Assembly: GCA_900767645.1 (NCBI GenBank)
Contig: CAAFZY010000043.1
Coordinates: 1 to 40,240, forward strand
Reading direction: 5' to 3'
Source: Alphaproteobacteria bacterium
GTDB lineage: Bacteria > Pseudomonadota > Alphaproteobacteria > RF32 > CAG-239
DNA length: 40,240 bases
This document shows, in pieces, positions 1 to 7,400 of this stretch. Made by a program: the position numbers and the translations under genes. Below the pieces are notes generated by a model. It ran no database searches, had not been told where the DNA came from, and saw only the letters and a program-made list of their open reading frames with translations. Positions within the stretch are counted from its first letter, which is position 1; every line of letters starts with the position of its first letter.

Positions 1-24
1 AGACCGACCATTTTCTGTTTTCAT
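1..24 (-). CDS. Start of a type IV prepilin-like gene, cut by the window edge
   Basis: Only the first eight codons are visible, reading MKTENGRS leftward from the ATG at 24. The GRS matches the processing site of the prepilin at 37422-38219, where G precedes RSMVEML. The upstream sequence is also homologous: the same hairpin with a GAGGAG Shine-Dalgarno, the same T/A tract and the same conserved block. I infer a second prepilin of that type with a short leader of about six residues. The rest lies outside the window, so this depends on eight residues plus the upstream homology. Confidence 0.6.
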
Positions 25-28
25 AATA

Positions 29-64
29 AAAATCTCCTCAAAAAGTTAGTTTTGAGAAGATTTT
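29..64 (-). promoter_or_regulatory. Hairpin containing the Shine-Dalgarno of the left-edge prepilin
   Basis: Nested inverted repeats pair AAAATCT (29-35) with AGATTTT (58-64), and CTCAAAA (37-43) with TTTTGAG (50-56). On the leftward transcript the Shine-Dalgarno GAGGAG falls in the 3' arm, just before the ATG at 24. The same layout with different stem bases occurs at 38220-38265. It could limit translation of the pilin by hiding the ribosome site. Read on the plus strand it is followed after a gap by a T tract, so a terminator role is an alternative. Confidence 0.45.
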
Positions 65-72
65 ACTCCGCG

Positions 73-120
73 TTTTTTTTTTGCAATATTTACGAGTCCG
101 TGCTGTGCATAAGTTGTATT
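73..120. repeat. Dispersed ~48-bp repeat, copy 1
   Basis: A T tract followed by GCAATATTTACGAGTCC, two variable bases (GT), then GCTGTGCATAAGTTGTATT. The same block occurs in the same orientation at 973-1019 and 38270-38317. It contains TGTGCATAA, whose complement TTATGCACA fits the DnaA-box consensus TTATNCACA. Copies 1 and 3 lie between a prepilin start and the 3' end of an unknown gene. Function is unknown: it could be a promoter, a transcript end or a protein-binding site. Confidence 0.85.
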
Positions 121-122
121 TA

Positions 123-302
123 TTATCTTGAATGGTTGTTGTCTTTGACAACCGTAAGAGTGTCGGTGGTTTTAGACGTGTTTTGTTGTTTTACGGCAAT
201 AATTGCCTGCAATATTCGAGCAATCCCGTCACTTAGTTTTTTATAGTCAGGTATATTCGTTTTTGTTCTTGCTGTTGATATTTTTTGTTGCGGCAGAATT
301 AG
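123..302 (-). pseudogene. 3' remnant of a gene related to the 425-residue gene at 38317-39594
   Basis: An open leftward frame of 59 codons has no plausible start codon and is closed upstream by a stop at 303-305. It ends QQNTSKTTDTLTVVKDNNHSR, in phase with the C-terminus QNTNKPTAKAAINSNNNHR of the gene at 38317-39594. Both ends run directly into the same dispersed repeat, which strengthens the homology call. The remaining roughly 350 residues of that gene are absent here. Alternatively, an ATG at 321 could reach this frame if one A were removed from the A6 run near 280, giving a short protein of about 66 residues. Confidence 0.45.
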
Positions 303-354
303 TTAAAGATTTATGGAGCATAAAGTTATACCGGTAATATTAAAAATATAAGGG

Positions 355-383
355 ATTATAAAATATATTGACTAAAAAAGCAA
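355..383 (-). promoter_or_regulatory. Sigma70-like promoter facing left
   Basis: On the minus strand, TTGCTT (378-383) is separated by 17 bases from a perfect TATAAT (355-360). It points to the gene remnant and the left-edge prepilin. The -35 is weak (3 of 6). Its elements interleave with the rightward promoter at 368-396. Confidence 0.4.
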
Positions 384-396
384 CATCTGATATATT
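368..396 (+). promoter_or_regulatory. Sigma70-like promoter for the 174-residue gene
   Basis: TTGACT (368-373) and TATATT (391-396) are separated by exactly 17 bases, close to the sigma70 consensus at both boxes. Transcription would start near 403, just upstream of the ATG at 417. Confidence 0.65.
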
Positions 397-416
397 ACGG
401 TGTATAAAATAACCGA

Positions 417-941
417 ATGGGTGTTCAGAAAATGGATAGAGAGAAAGCACAAAAACTGGCGGAAGCGTTTAAGGACGATTGGGAAATAGACCCAAAGGAA
501 CAGCACGGATTACATAAAAAGACCGGTTTTGAAATAGATTTAGGTCCGATTTGGTATCAAGATGATGAATTGCATTACAGTTCAATATTCTGGTATAATT
601 CCGGTTACGGTCATGACGGAGAACCTGTTTCAGAAGAAGAAGTGAACGAATTACAGAGAGAATTCGGCATATTATATGAGGCAGGGTATATGCCGGGTCC
701 GACGGAGGAGGAACGAGAGCAGGAATATTTGCAGATAGACAGAGAAGCTGCAAAGGTACGAGAAGAGTTTGAAAGAGAGGCACGTAGGCAAAAAAAATAT
801 TGGGAAGAGCATCCTCAGGAATATGAAGAATTTGTTGCCAATAACCGCAGAATGTATGCGGAAAAAAAGAGAGCCGAAGAGCTTAAATGGTATAAAGATC
901 GCGGCTTTACCCCGCCCAAAGAACTTACTAATGAACGGTAA
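417..941 (+). CDS. Hypothetical charged protein, 174 residues
   Basis: I do not recognise this gene. The product is soluble-looking, with no signal peptide or membrane segment. It is rich in Glu, Lys, Arg and aromatic residues, and its C-terminal half is a strongly charged probable helix. Near residues 17-40 the pattern FKDDWEIDP...GLHKKTG resembles FKQNWQFNA...GEHKSG in the 147-residue protein at the right end, so the two may be distant relatives. A good promoter lies just upstream and an intrinsic terminator just downstream, so it is probably a single-gene unit. The start could instead be the ATG at 432 (MDREKAQ), because neither start has a clear Shine-Dalgarno. Confidence 0.7.
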   Translation: MGVQKMDREKAQKLAEAFKDDWEIDPKEQHGLHKKTGFEIDLGPIWYQDDELHYSSIFWYNSGYGHDGEPVSEEEVNELQREFGILYEAGYMPGPTEEEREQEYLQIDREAAKVREEFEREARRQKKYWEEHPQEYEEFVANNRRMYAEKKRAEELKWYKDRGFTPPKELTNER

Positions 942-948
942 ATAAAAC

Positions 949-980
949 CTCCGATTCTTAAACGAACCGGAGTTTTTTTT
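949..980 (+). terminator. Intrinsic terminator of the 174-residue gene
   Basis: CTCCG (949-953) pairs with CGGAG (968-972), with further partial pairing inside (TTC with GAA), and eight T residues follow at once. It begins eight bases after the stop codon. Its T tract is also the T tract of dispersed repeat copy 2. Confidence 0.75.
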
Positions 981-1019
981 GCAATATTTACGAGTCCAAA
1001 GCTGTGCATAAGTTGTATT
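973..1019. repeat. Dispersed ~48-bp repeat, copy 2
   Basis: This is the same block as at 73-120 and 38270-38317, but with AAA in place of GT in the middle. It lies between the converging 174-residue gene and the pilS-like gene. It is not next to a prepilin start, which argues against the block being only a pilin promoter. Confidence 0.85.
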
Positions 1020-1030
1020 GCCAAACAATA

Positions 1031-1052
1031 AGACCGGCTTTTGTGCCGGCCT
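1031..1052 (-). terminator. Probable terminator of the leftward pil operon
   Basis: GACCGGC and GCCGGCC arms around a TTTTGT loop form a GC-rich stem six bases past the pilS-like stop. On the minus strand the stem is followed by TCTTATTGTTT, a poor T tract, so termination may be incomplete. Confidence 0.5.
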
Positions 1053-1058
1053 TATAAG

Positions 1059-1649
1059 TTATTCGTATATCCAAGCGATAGTGTTGTTATTTTGGCATAG
1101 GTTGTTTGCCTGTTCAGCCGTTATCGGCAGCGGCAGTTTTCCTCCCCACTCAAAATTATACACCTTATCAGCGGCAATAAGTTTAACGGCTACTAAAGCA
1201 GGGTTTTCCGCATGAGATAAATTATCGGGAAGCACTGCTTTGCAAGCAGATTTTCCGACATTGGCAACAGTTATCATAAAGCGCTTTCCGCCGGGCATAA
1301 TCATTGAGCCGGCTTCATCTTGTCCAACATTAATTTCTTTTCCCAAAGCGCCGACAATTTTGTTGCCGCGTATCATTTTGGGCGGAATAATCTTGTTTTT
1401 AACCGCGTTTTCGGTGCTTAAGCCCCAATAGTCGGGACGAACTTTGTAGTGATTACGAATTTTGTCGCTCAGCTCGCTGATTTCTTGCTTGGCAACGGAA
1501 ATACGCTCGGTTTTGTTCGGAGCCACAAAAATAGCCGCCAGCAACAAAACGGTTATCACCGCCGCGGAACCGAAAATAACTTCGGTTCGCGGCAAGGTTT
1601 TAACTTTTTGCAAAATTTCCGCACTGATTTTTGGCAGTTTGTTAAGCAT
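1059..1649 (-). CDS. pilS: PilS-like type IVb pilin-family protein
   Basis: Last gene of the pil operon, in the pilQ-pilR-pilS order of R64. The 196-residue product has an N-terminal hydrophobic segment (about residues 25-43, beginning RTEVIFG). It is followed by a soluble domain with features of the type IVb major-pilin family: a helix, a PPKMIRG segment, an ACKAVLP cysteine and a final cysteine in ANNLCQNNNTIAWIYE. The start at 1649 has GGGAG seven bases upstream and overlaps the end of pilR by one codon. There is no Gly-Phe-like prepilin cleavage site before the hydrophobic segment, although a Glu sits near its start. It may be a non-processed or minor pilin-like protein rather than the main pilin. 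Confidence 0.65.
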   Translation of the reverse strand: MLNKLPKISAEILQKVKTLPRTEVIFGSAAVITVLLLAAIFVAPNKTERISVAKQEISELSDKIRNHYKVRPDYWGLSTENAVKNKIIPPKMIRGNKIVGALGKEINVGQDEAGSMIMPGGKRFMITVANVGKSACKAVLPDNLSHAENPALVAVKLIAADKVYNFEWGGKLPLPITAEQANNLCQNNNTIAWIYE

Positions 1650-1650
1650 G

Positions 1651-2769
1651 TTATGCTCCCATTGCGCTGGTGATTTGGTCTTGCATTTCAAACACGCCGA
1701 ACACCGCCCAAGCAATAACGCCCGCTACCGCAAGCAATGCTGCCATGTTTAATAATGATGCTTTTTGTTCAATCATGTAAGCGGATTCTTCCAACCAGTC
1801 ATCAGCCAGTTTTTCCAAAGCTTCTTCAAAGTTATCCAATTCGGAATAAATTTTTAAGTCGGCAATAATTTCTTTATCCGGAAAGTTTAATCCGGTTTTC
1901 ATTAAAGCCTGACCTAAGTTATCACCGTTTTTAATAAAAGTAAGAGTTTTATCAATACGTTCCTTTAAATAAGCGTTTGAATCGCGGCGCAGTGATGATA
2001 ACGCGGTTGAAACCGGCACACCGCCTTTAACCAAAGCAGATAACGCCAACAACCATGTAATACCGATAAACACTTTATACAATGACCATGGAGGAATATT
2101 GTCAAACGCGGCTCTGATAGGACCAGTCCAAATACCGATGGTGGCATAAATGGTAATCATCACAATCGGGAAGGTAATAAAGGCAACCAGCCAGTTTTCT
2201 CTAATCCATTCGGAAATATCAACCAAGGTGCGCGCTGTACCCACCCAACGTACGGTAGGCGCGGCGTCAATCATCGGCGGCACCATGTAGGCACCGATAC
2301 CGTAAATAATTAAAATAGCCATCATAAACAAGAATGACGGGTATGAAACCGCACCGATAATCGGTCTTATCATTTTGGTAGAACCTTCGGTAACTTTAAT
2401 CAAGTTCAGCAAGGCGCTTTCAAGGTCTGAAACGTCGCCCACCGAGAGCATCAATCGTTCACGGCTCGGAGCCCAACCTTTCAAAGCATCAGAAAACGGC
2501 AAACCGTTTTGCAGGGCTTTACCCCAACTTGCTAAAGCAATAGCCATCGGTTCGCTTGGGTTTTTTCCGCCGTTGGTAATGCCGTCATGTAGCATATCAA
2601 GCGCGTCCATCAATGAAAATCGGTTACGCATCAAGGCTGCCAATTTACGATATATTTTCAAACGAGTTTCATTTGAAAAGTTGCAAATCATTTTGGCATA
2701 ATAAACTTCAATAGAGTTTAACGAGCGCATAGCTTTGTTAAAAGAGGCTGTTTTTTTCTTTTCTGCCAT
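1651..2769 (-). CDS. pilR: PilR, type IV pilus inner-membrane platform protein (GspF family)
   Basis: The product is a polytopic inner-membrane protein of 372 residues, the usual length for PilR/GspF. Two cytoplasmic T2SSF-type domains are separated by membrane segments: a pair around IIGAVSYPSFLFMMAILIIY and WLVAFITFPIVMITIY, and a third near the C-terminus (AALLAVAGVIAWAVFGVFEM). In this family the protein forms the platform that the assembly ATPase turns to polymerise pilins. It follows pilQ directly, and the AGGAG ribosome site overlaps the pilQ stop codon. The family assignment is firm. The name PilR follows R64 gene order. Confidence 0.88.
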   Translation of the reverse strand: MAEKKKTASFNKAMRSLNSIEVYYAKMICNFSNETRLKIYRKLAALMRNRFSLMDALDMLHDGITNGGKNPSEPMAIALASWGKALQNGLPFSDALKGWAPSRERLMLSVGDVSDLESALLNLIKVTEGSTKMIRPIIGAVSYPSFLFMMAILIIYGIGAYMVPPMIDAAPTVRWVGTARTLVDISEWIRENWLVAFITFPIVMITIYATIGIWTGPIRAAFDNIPPWSLYKVFIGITWLLALSALVKGGVPVSTALSSLRRDSNAYLKERIDKTLTFIKNGDNLGQALMKTGLNFPDKEIIADLKIYSELDNFEEALEKLADDWLEESAYMIEQKASLLNMAALLAVAGVIAWAVFGVFEMQDQITSAMGA

Positions 2770-2780
2770 GTTTGTTACTC

Positions 2781-4445
2781 CTAGTAAACCGGACGTTGAT
2801 CAAGCAGACCGCACCAACGTTCCACTTCGTCCAAATCGATATATCCTTTTAACATTCGTTCAATAGCGGCATCTCTGAGCGGACGGCCGTCAAGTTCGCT
2901 GGTCCAATAGTCAATTGCGCGCTTGGTGTCGCCGTTAATCATTAATTGCAGGAACATTGCGTCCGGCAAGATAATTTCCGGCACAGACATACGACCGCTG
3001 ACGCCTTTATATCCGCAAAATTTGCAACCTTCGCCGCGAATAAAGGTGTTTTCAATTCCAAAATCGCCGAGTGCGGTTTTAAGGCGCCCGAATGAGGGGT
3101 CGTTCATGCGTTCTTTAACTGATTTACGGCAATAAGGGCATAATTTACGAAACAAACGTTGTGAAATTAATCCTTTAATAAGTTCAGGGTCACCAAGCAT
3201 ATATGATTGAATACCCATATCGCGAAGACGGGTGATAATTGCCGGCGCCGAGTTGGCGTGCAAGGTTGACCACACGCCGTGACCTGACAAGGCGCCCTTA
3301 AAGGTAAGCTCTGCAGCTGAAAGTGAACGAATTTCACCTACCATCATAACGTCAGGGTCGGAACGCAGTGCGGCGTTAAGCGCTTTGGTAAATTCCGCCT
3401 CTTTTTCTTCTTCGGTATTGGCGTTGGTAACCGGCATTTGCCGCGCCCCCGGAATAGGATACTCCGGCGGATCTTCCACGGTAATAAGGTTGATTTCATA
3501 GTTTTTTTCTTGCAAAAGCTTAATCATATTTCTTTGCAAGGTGGTTGATTTACCTGAACCGGTAGGTCCGGCAACGATGTTTAATCCGACCGGAACTGCA
3601 CGCAAGCGGTAAAATAAGTTTTCTTCACGATCGCCGAAACCCAATGATTTTAAGTCGGAGCTTCCGTCAGGATTGTCATCGGCGTAAAGCAAACGCATAA
3701 CCAAATATTGCGAACCGAATGCGATAGGGTTAAATTGCAAACGAATGGCGAGCACATTATGCGGCAACATTAATTTGCCGTCGGAGCCGCGTAGCGGGGT
3801 TTCGCCTAATTTTTGCGCGCCCTGAAACTCGTTTTGCGCATAGTTGGAGTCTGAAATGTCGGCAGAAGCAAACGCGGCGCGCACAAAAGCTTCGCCCCAT
3901 TCTTTGTTATATTCCATTTGTCGCTGCATCATACCGTTTACACGGAACATAATGATGGTTGAATCGGCAACGATAACGTGAATATCCGACACTTTTTGCG
4001 CTGATGCGCGGGCAACAACGTTAATAAAGTCAATTTGCATCTGCATTTGGTCAAGGTTGTTGACATCAACATTGGCCAAGCCGGAGCCGCGCTCCGCATA
4101 TGCGTAAATGGCGCTGATTTCGTTTTGACTGACGTATTGCGGAGTTTTAATCGGCATACGTCTTTTTTTAATGGTTTTTTCAAAGTTATAAACCGGACCG
4201 TCAAAGCGGTGTTCTTTTGAAACCAAATAAGTTCCGTCTGAAAATAAAGCAACCAAACGTCTGGTTTCATCACTTAACGTAATGTCGGAATTGGGCAGAG
4301 TCAAAAGCTTGTTGCCGCCAGCAAACAAGTCTTCCAAAATGTTGGTTTTTTTTGACTGCTCTGATGAACTTTCAGCCAAATAAGAGCCGGACGATGCGTC
4401 TCCGGCCTTATCGTTTTCATCAGTGGTTTCAGGTTTATTAGCCAT
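2781..4445 (-). CDS. pilQ: PilQ, pilus assembly ATPase (GspE/VirB11-like family)
   Basis: This cytoplasmic hexameric ATPase would power pilus extension. The Walker A motif GPTGSGKST is at residues 293-301. It is followed by the Asp box (ITVEDPPEYP), Walker B (DPDVMMVGEI) and the His box (WSTLHANSAPA). Near the C-terminus two CxxC pairs (CPYC and CKFC) form the zinc-binding site typical of GspE-type ATPases. At 554 residues it is of normal size for R64 PilQ-like proteins. It lies between pilP (14 bases upstream) and pilR. The N-terminal 50 residues are polar and low complexity. Confidence 0.92.
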   Translation of the reverse strand: MANKPETTDENDKAGDASSGSYLAESSSEQSKKTNILEDLFAGGNKLLTLPNSDITLSDETRRLVALFSDGTYLVSKEHRFDGPVYNFEKTIKKRRMPIKTPQYVSQNEISAIYAYAERGSGLANVDVNNLDQMQMQIDFINVVARASAQKVSDIHVIVADSTIIMFRVNGMMQRQMEYNKEWGEAFVRAAFASADISDSNYAQNEFQGAQKLGETPLRGSDGKLMLPHNVLAIRLQFNPIAFGSQYLVMRLLYADDNPDGSSDLKSLGFGDREENLFYRLRAVPVGLNIVAGPTGSGKSTTLQRNMIKLLQEKNYEINLITVEDPPEYPIPGARQMPVTNANTEEEKEAEFTKALNAALRSDPDVMMVGEIRSLSAAELTFKGALSGHGVWSTLHANSAPAIITRLRDMGIQSYMLGDPELIKGLISQRLFRKLCPYCRKSVKERMNDPSFGRLKTALGDFGIENTFIRGEGCKFCGYKGVSGRMSVPEIILPDAMFLQLMINGDTKRAIDYWTSELDGRPLRDAAIERMLKGYIDLDEVERWCGLLDQRPVY

Positions 4446-4459
4446 TAAACATAGCCCTT

Positions 4460-6100
4460 TTATTTAATAAACATACCGGTTCCTAATGACGGAATGCCTT
4501 TATCCGATGAAAGACCCGGAGCAGCAGGCGCCGCTTTAGGAGCAGGCTGCTGTTGCTGAGTTTTATCGGTAGTGGCGGTACCGTCCATTTTATCAGGTTC
4601 AGTGGTCATGGCGCTGTTGCTGGTATATAAATAGTCTTTCAGGCCGTTACGATCAAACTGAATGTAGTTTTGCGTAATGTCTTCAATAGAGTGTCCGGTG
4701 TGCAAAATTGTGCCTTTACGAGCTAAGAACGATTCACCGTCTTTGTTAATCAGTTTAGCGGTTAAATTATCGCCTTTGCCGATAATTTCCATAATGGCAT
4801 ATTCTTTAGCGATATTAATCGGCGCAATTTTAGCGTCTACTGAAGTTGCAATCGGACCTTTTTTAGCATCGCCTTTGTTGCCGCCTTCGGCCGCAAACGG
4901 ATTTTGCTGTCTGTTTTTGGCCGCCAAAGCATCAGCTTCAATACGTTTTTTAAGCTGAATATTTTGCGCGGTTAAGCTTGCGACCGTACGGTCATGATTG
5001 CTTTTTGCATTGTTTGCCGCCTGAATGGTTTTGTTTGAAACCGTGGTCAATTCATCAAGCTTTTTCTTGAAGTTTTCGGTCAGGTTTTTACGATCCGCTT
5101 CAACTTGCTGCATTTGCTTGTAAATTTTAGCATTTTCGGCAATCCAATTCTGATTTTGCTCCAGCATTTGGTTCATATAAGCGGTCAAAGCCTTTTTTTG
5201 CTTTAATTTTTCGAGTTCGATTTCTTTTTCTTTCAAAAGCTGCTGTTCTCTTAAAACTTTGGCTTCTTGTTCTTTTTTCCACTCAAATTCCTGACGCTTT
5301 TTTTCTTCATCGGCGGCAAGTTGCTCTTTCATAGCCTTGTCGCGTTGAGCTTTAATCGCCTCAATTTCATTTCTGACTTTTTCACGACGCAATTCCAAAG
5401 TAAGCAATGTTGTTTGTTTTTCAATATCAGACATCTGATTAAACAAATCGTTATTTACTTTTTCTAAAACTCCGTCGCCAAATTCTTTATTTACCGGAGC
5501 CGGCTTAGGAGCTTCCGGTTTTGCCGCCATTAAAGGCGAACCGGCAGGAGCGCCGAGCGGAGATGCAGGCTCGGCATTGTTATTTGCCGGAGCTTTGGTA
5601 TTTGCCGGAGCTTTGGTATTTGCCGGAGCTTTGGTATTTGCCGGAACCGGAGCCGGAACGTCGGCGTTTTCAATGTTTTCCATGCCAAGCGAAAAATCCA
5701 TATCGGCATCAAAAGATTCCGGATTAGGCTCTTTGGCGTTCGCAACAGGTTTATTGTCGGCAACCGGAGCGGCGGCGTTATCTTTAGTTGCGGCTTGCGG
5801 CGCCGGTTTAGCTTCGGCGGCTTTAGGCGCGACAACCGGAGCTTTGGCGGGTGAAATTAAGCCGCTGTCAAGCGGAATAACGTCATCGTCATTTTGAATG
5901 GAATCAGGCAATTCGGAATCCATAACTAAATTTGCGCTTGGTTTAACAGCCTTTGCGGTATTTTTTTGCGGCGCAACGGCACTGTTGTCTTCAACCAACG
6001 AAACAACTCCTTGAGCATCACAGGTTTTGGCAACGCTTAAAGTAATAAGAGATACCAATGCGGCTGTGAGTAAATTTTTATTTAAAAGCTTATAATACAT
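4460..6100 (-). CDS. pilP: PilP-like periplasmic pilus assembly protein with long linker
   Basis: The product has a Sec signal peptide (residues 1-29, ending CDAQ), then a long Ala/Pro/Asn-rich linker. About 150 residues of charged coiled coil follow (roughly 220-370), and then a C-terminal PilP-type domain (EYAIMEIIGKGDNLTAKLIN...GHSIEDI). PilP of type IVb pili links the inner-membrane PilO complex to the secretin. At 546 residues this is much longer than R64 PilP; the extra length is the linker and coiled coil. An 18-bp tandem repeat encodes NTKAPA units in the linker. The start has AAGGAG six bases upstream and overlaps the end of pilO by 11 bases, which suggests coupled translation. Confidence 0.75.
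   Translation of the reverse strand: MYYKLLNKNLLTAALVSLITLSVAKTCDAQGVVSLVEDNSAVAPQKNTAKAVKPSANLVMDSELPDSIQNDDDVIPLDSGLISPAKAPVVAPKAAEAKPAPQAATKDNAAAPVADNKPVANAKEPNPESFDADMDFSLGMENIENADVPAPVPANTKAPANTKAPANTKAPANNNAEPASPLGAPAGSPLMAAKPEAPKPAPVNKEFGDGVLEKVNNDLFNQMSDIEKQTTLLTLELRREKVRNEIEAIKAQRDKAMKEQLAADEEKKRQEFEWKKEQEAKVLREQQLLKEKEIELEKLKQKKALTAYMNQMLEQNQNWIAENAKIYKQMQQVEADRKNLTENFKKKLDELTTVSNKTIQAANNAKSNHDRTVASLTAQNIQLKKRIEADALAAKNRQQNPFAAEGGNKGDAKKGPIATSVDAKIAPINIAKEYAIMEIIGKGDNLTAKLINKDGESFLARKGTILHTGHSIEDITQNYIQFDRNGLKDYLYTSNSAMTTEPDKMDGTATTDKTQQQQPAPKAAPAAPGLSSDKGIPSLGTGMFIK
5581..5645. repeat. 18-bp tandem repeat inside pilP
   Basis: Three exact copies of TATTTGCCGGAGCTTTGG (5581-5634) are followed by a partial fourth. 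On the coding strand they encode the six-residue unit APANTK in frame. Changes in copy number would lengthen or shorten the PilP linker without breaking the frame. Confidence 0.9.
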
Positions 6101-7382
6101 ATATTGCTCCTTCGTAATACCAGTTGTGGCTGTTTATATCATATTTAATAGTATTAATCTTAAGTCCTGAAAAATTCATTAACAAATTTAGCCATTGTTT
6201 AGGATCATGGTTAGATGTAAAGCTAAATTTAACCGAACGATAAACATTTTTTTGCGGAGATGTCCAAGTTTCAGTTGACATATTAACAGGCATCTGAAGC
6301 CCTTGGAACAAATCGTTTAAGGTGTTTACCAAATCAACCCCGTTCATTTCCGGCGGCGAATTAAAGGTTTTAATACCGGCTAAGGGCACTGAAACAATAA
6401 CGCTGTTGCCGTTGGCGGCAATTGAACGGCTTGAAAACGTAACACCGGATTTATCAAGTGCTTTATCAATCCATGTGATACGCCCAACTTCACGCTTCCA
6501 TGAAGTAACCAATCCGCTGGGAGTGCAAGTAATGCCTTCAATTTTCCAGCCCGGAGTAACAATGCTGACCACATCTTGAGTGGCCTTAAAGCACTCCATC
6601 AGCACGGCTTGCGGGTCTTGCATGTTTTCCCATGGTTTTGGTTCCGGAGGCGGCGCCGGTTTTTCAATACGTTTAATCGGTACCGGAGTAACAATCGGTT
6701 TTTTCGGAGGTGCCAAAAATACCGAGTTGATTAAGGTTGAAACGAGCCAAATGGCGGCAACGCCGATAGCCGCAATAACGGCAAAAAGTTTTGGACCGCG
6801 CAAAGCTCTGATTTTTTGCAGTTTGGCGGTTGCACCTTTTTCAAGCAGGCTTTTAAGCGATACGTTTTCAATATCGTCCAAACCCCATTCTTCAGGTGCA
6901 ATTTTGCGTCCCCAATCCGGAACTGCGAGCATTGACATAAACTGTTCTTTGGCGTCTTCTTCGTTTAAAAAGAGCATATCGCCATCGGACAGGATTATAT
7001 CGTTACGGGCGCAGACATACCACCAACCGTTGCTGACCTTAAATACGGCTAAAAACGACGACCGGTCGGAAAGCGCGGTTGAAACGGCAACCGCCGCCAC
7101 CGGCATCTTCTTTTTATAGCCCTGATATGAAACGCATAAACCGAACTGAGGCGATTTACCCGGTTTCATACAGAACAGGTCGGCGCCTTCCAAAACATTT
7201 TCGGAGGCCTCTATAATTTCAACAAACGGGTCGTCTTTGTTTTGCAGAGGCTGCCAGAACAAGCTGGCGGCATAAGTCACACCGCCAACTTCAAAGCTGG
7301 TTCCCCAAGCCTTGGTTTCGTCTCTTTCCGCCGGATTGACTTCGCCGGAATAGTTTTCATCTAAATTAGCATCCTCTAACAC
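6090..7382 (-). CDS. pilO: PilO-like type IVb pilus inner-membrane assembly protein
   Basis: A bitopic inner-membrane protein of 430 residues. It has a cytoplasmic N-terminal domain (about 1-195), one membrane segment (about 197-224, KLFAVIAAIGVAAIWLVST), a Pro-rich stretch (APPPEPKPWE) and a periplasmic C-terminal domain. This layout and the position between the secretin and pilP match PilO of R64-type pili. The start is GTG at 7382, preceded by an AAGGA site; the nearby ATG at 7390 meets a stop after four codons. The N-terminal SFEVGGVTYAASLFWQPL fits the family pattern. Confidence 0.8.
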   Translation of the reverse strand: MLEDANLDENYSGEVNPAERDETKAWGTSFEVGGVTYAASLFWQPLQNKDDPFVEIIEASENVLEGADLFCMKPGKSPQFGLCVSYQGYKKKMPVAAVAVSTALSDRSSFLAVFKVSNGWWYVCARNDIILSDGDMLFLNEEDAKEQFMSMLAVPDWGRKIAPEEWGLDDIENVSLKSLLEKGATAKLQKIRALRGPKLFAVIAAIGVAAIWLVSTLINSVFLAPPKKPIVTPVPIKRIEKPAPPPEPKPWENMQDPQAVLMECFKATQDVVSIVTPGWKIEGITCTPSGLVTSWKREVGRITWIDKALDKSGVTFSSRSIAANGNSVIVSVPLAGIKTFNSPPEMNGVDLVNTLNDLFQGLQMPVNMSTETWTSPQKNVYRSVKFSFTSNHDPKQWLNLLMNFSGLKINTIKYDINSHNWYYEGAIYVL

Positions 7383-7400
7383 GTTTCCATTCCTTTACTG

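Larger units (their letters stand above)
25..416. other. 392-base AT-rich interval without an intact gene
   Basis: From left to right it holds the prepilin hairpin, repeat copy 1, the gene remnant and a pair of divergent promoter-like sequences at 355-396. A short plus-strand frame at 52-246 crosses the repeat and T tract, has no ribosome site and is not credible as a gene. Confidence 0.7.

Noticed and set aside
52..246. Plus-strand frame of 64 codons
   Set aside because: It runs through the T tract and dispersed repeat, has no ribosome site, and overlaps the leftward gene remnant that has homology support.
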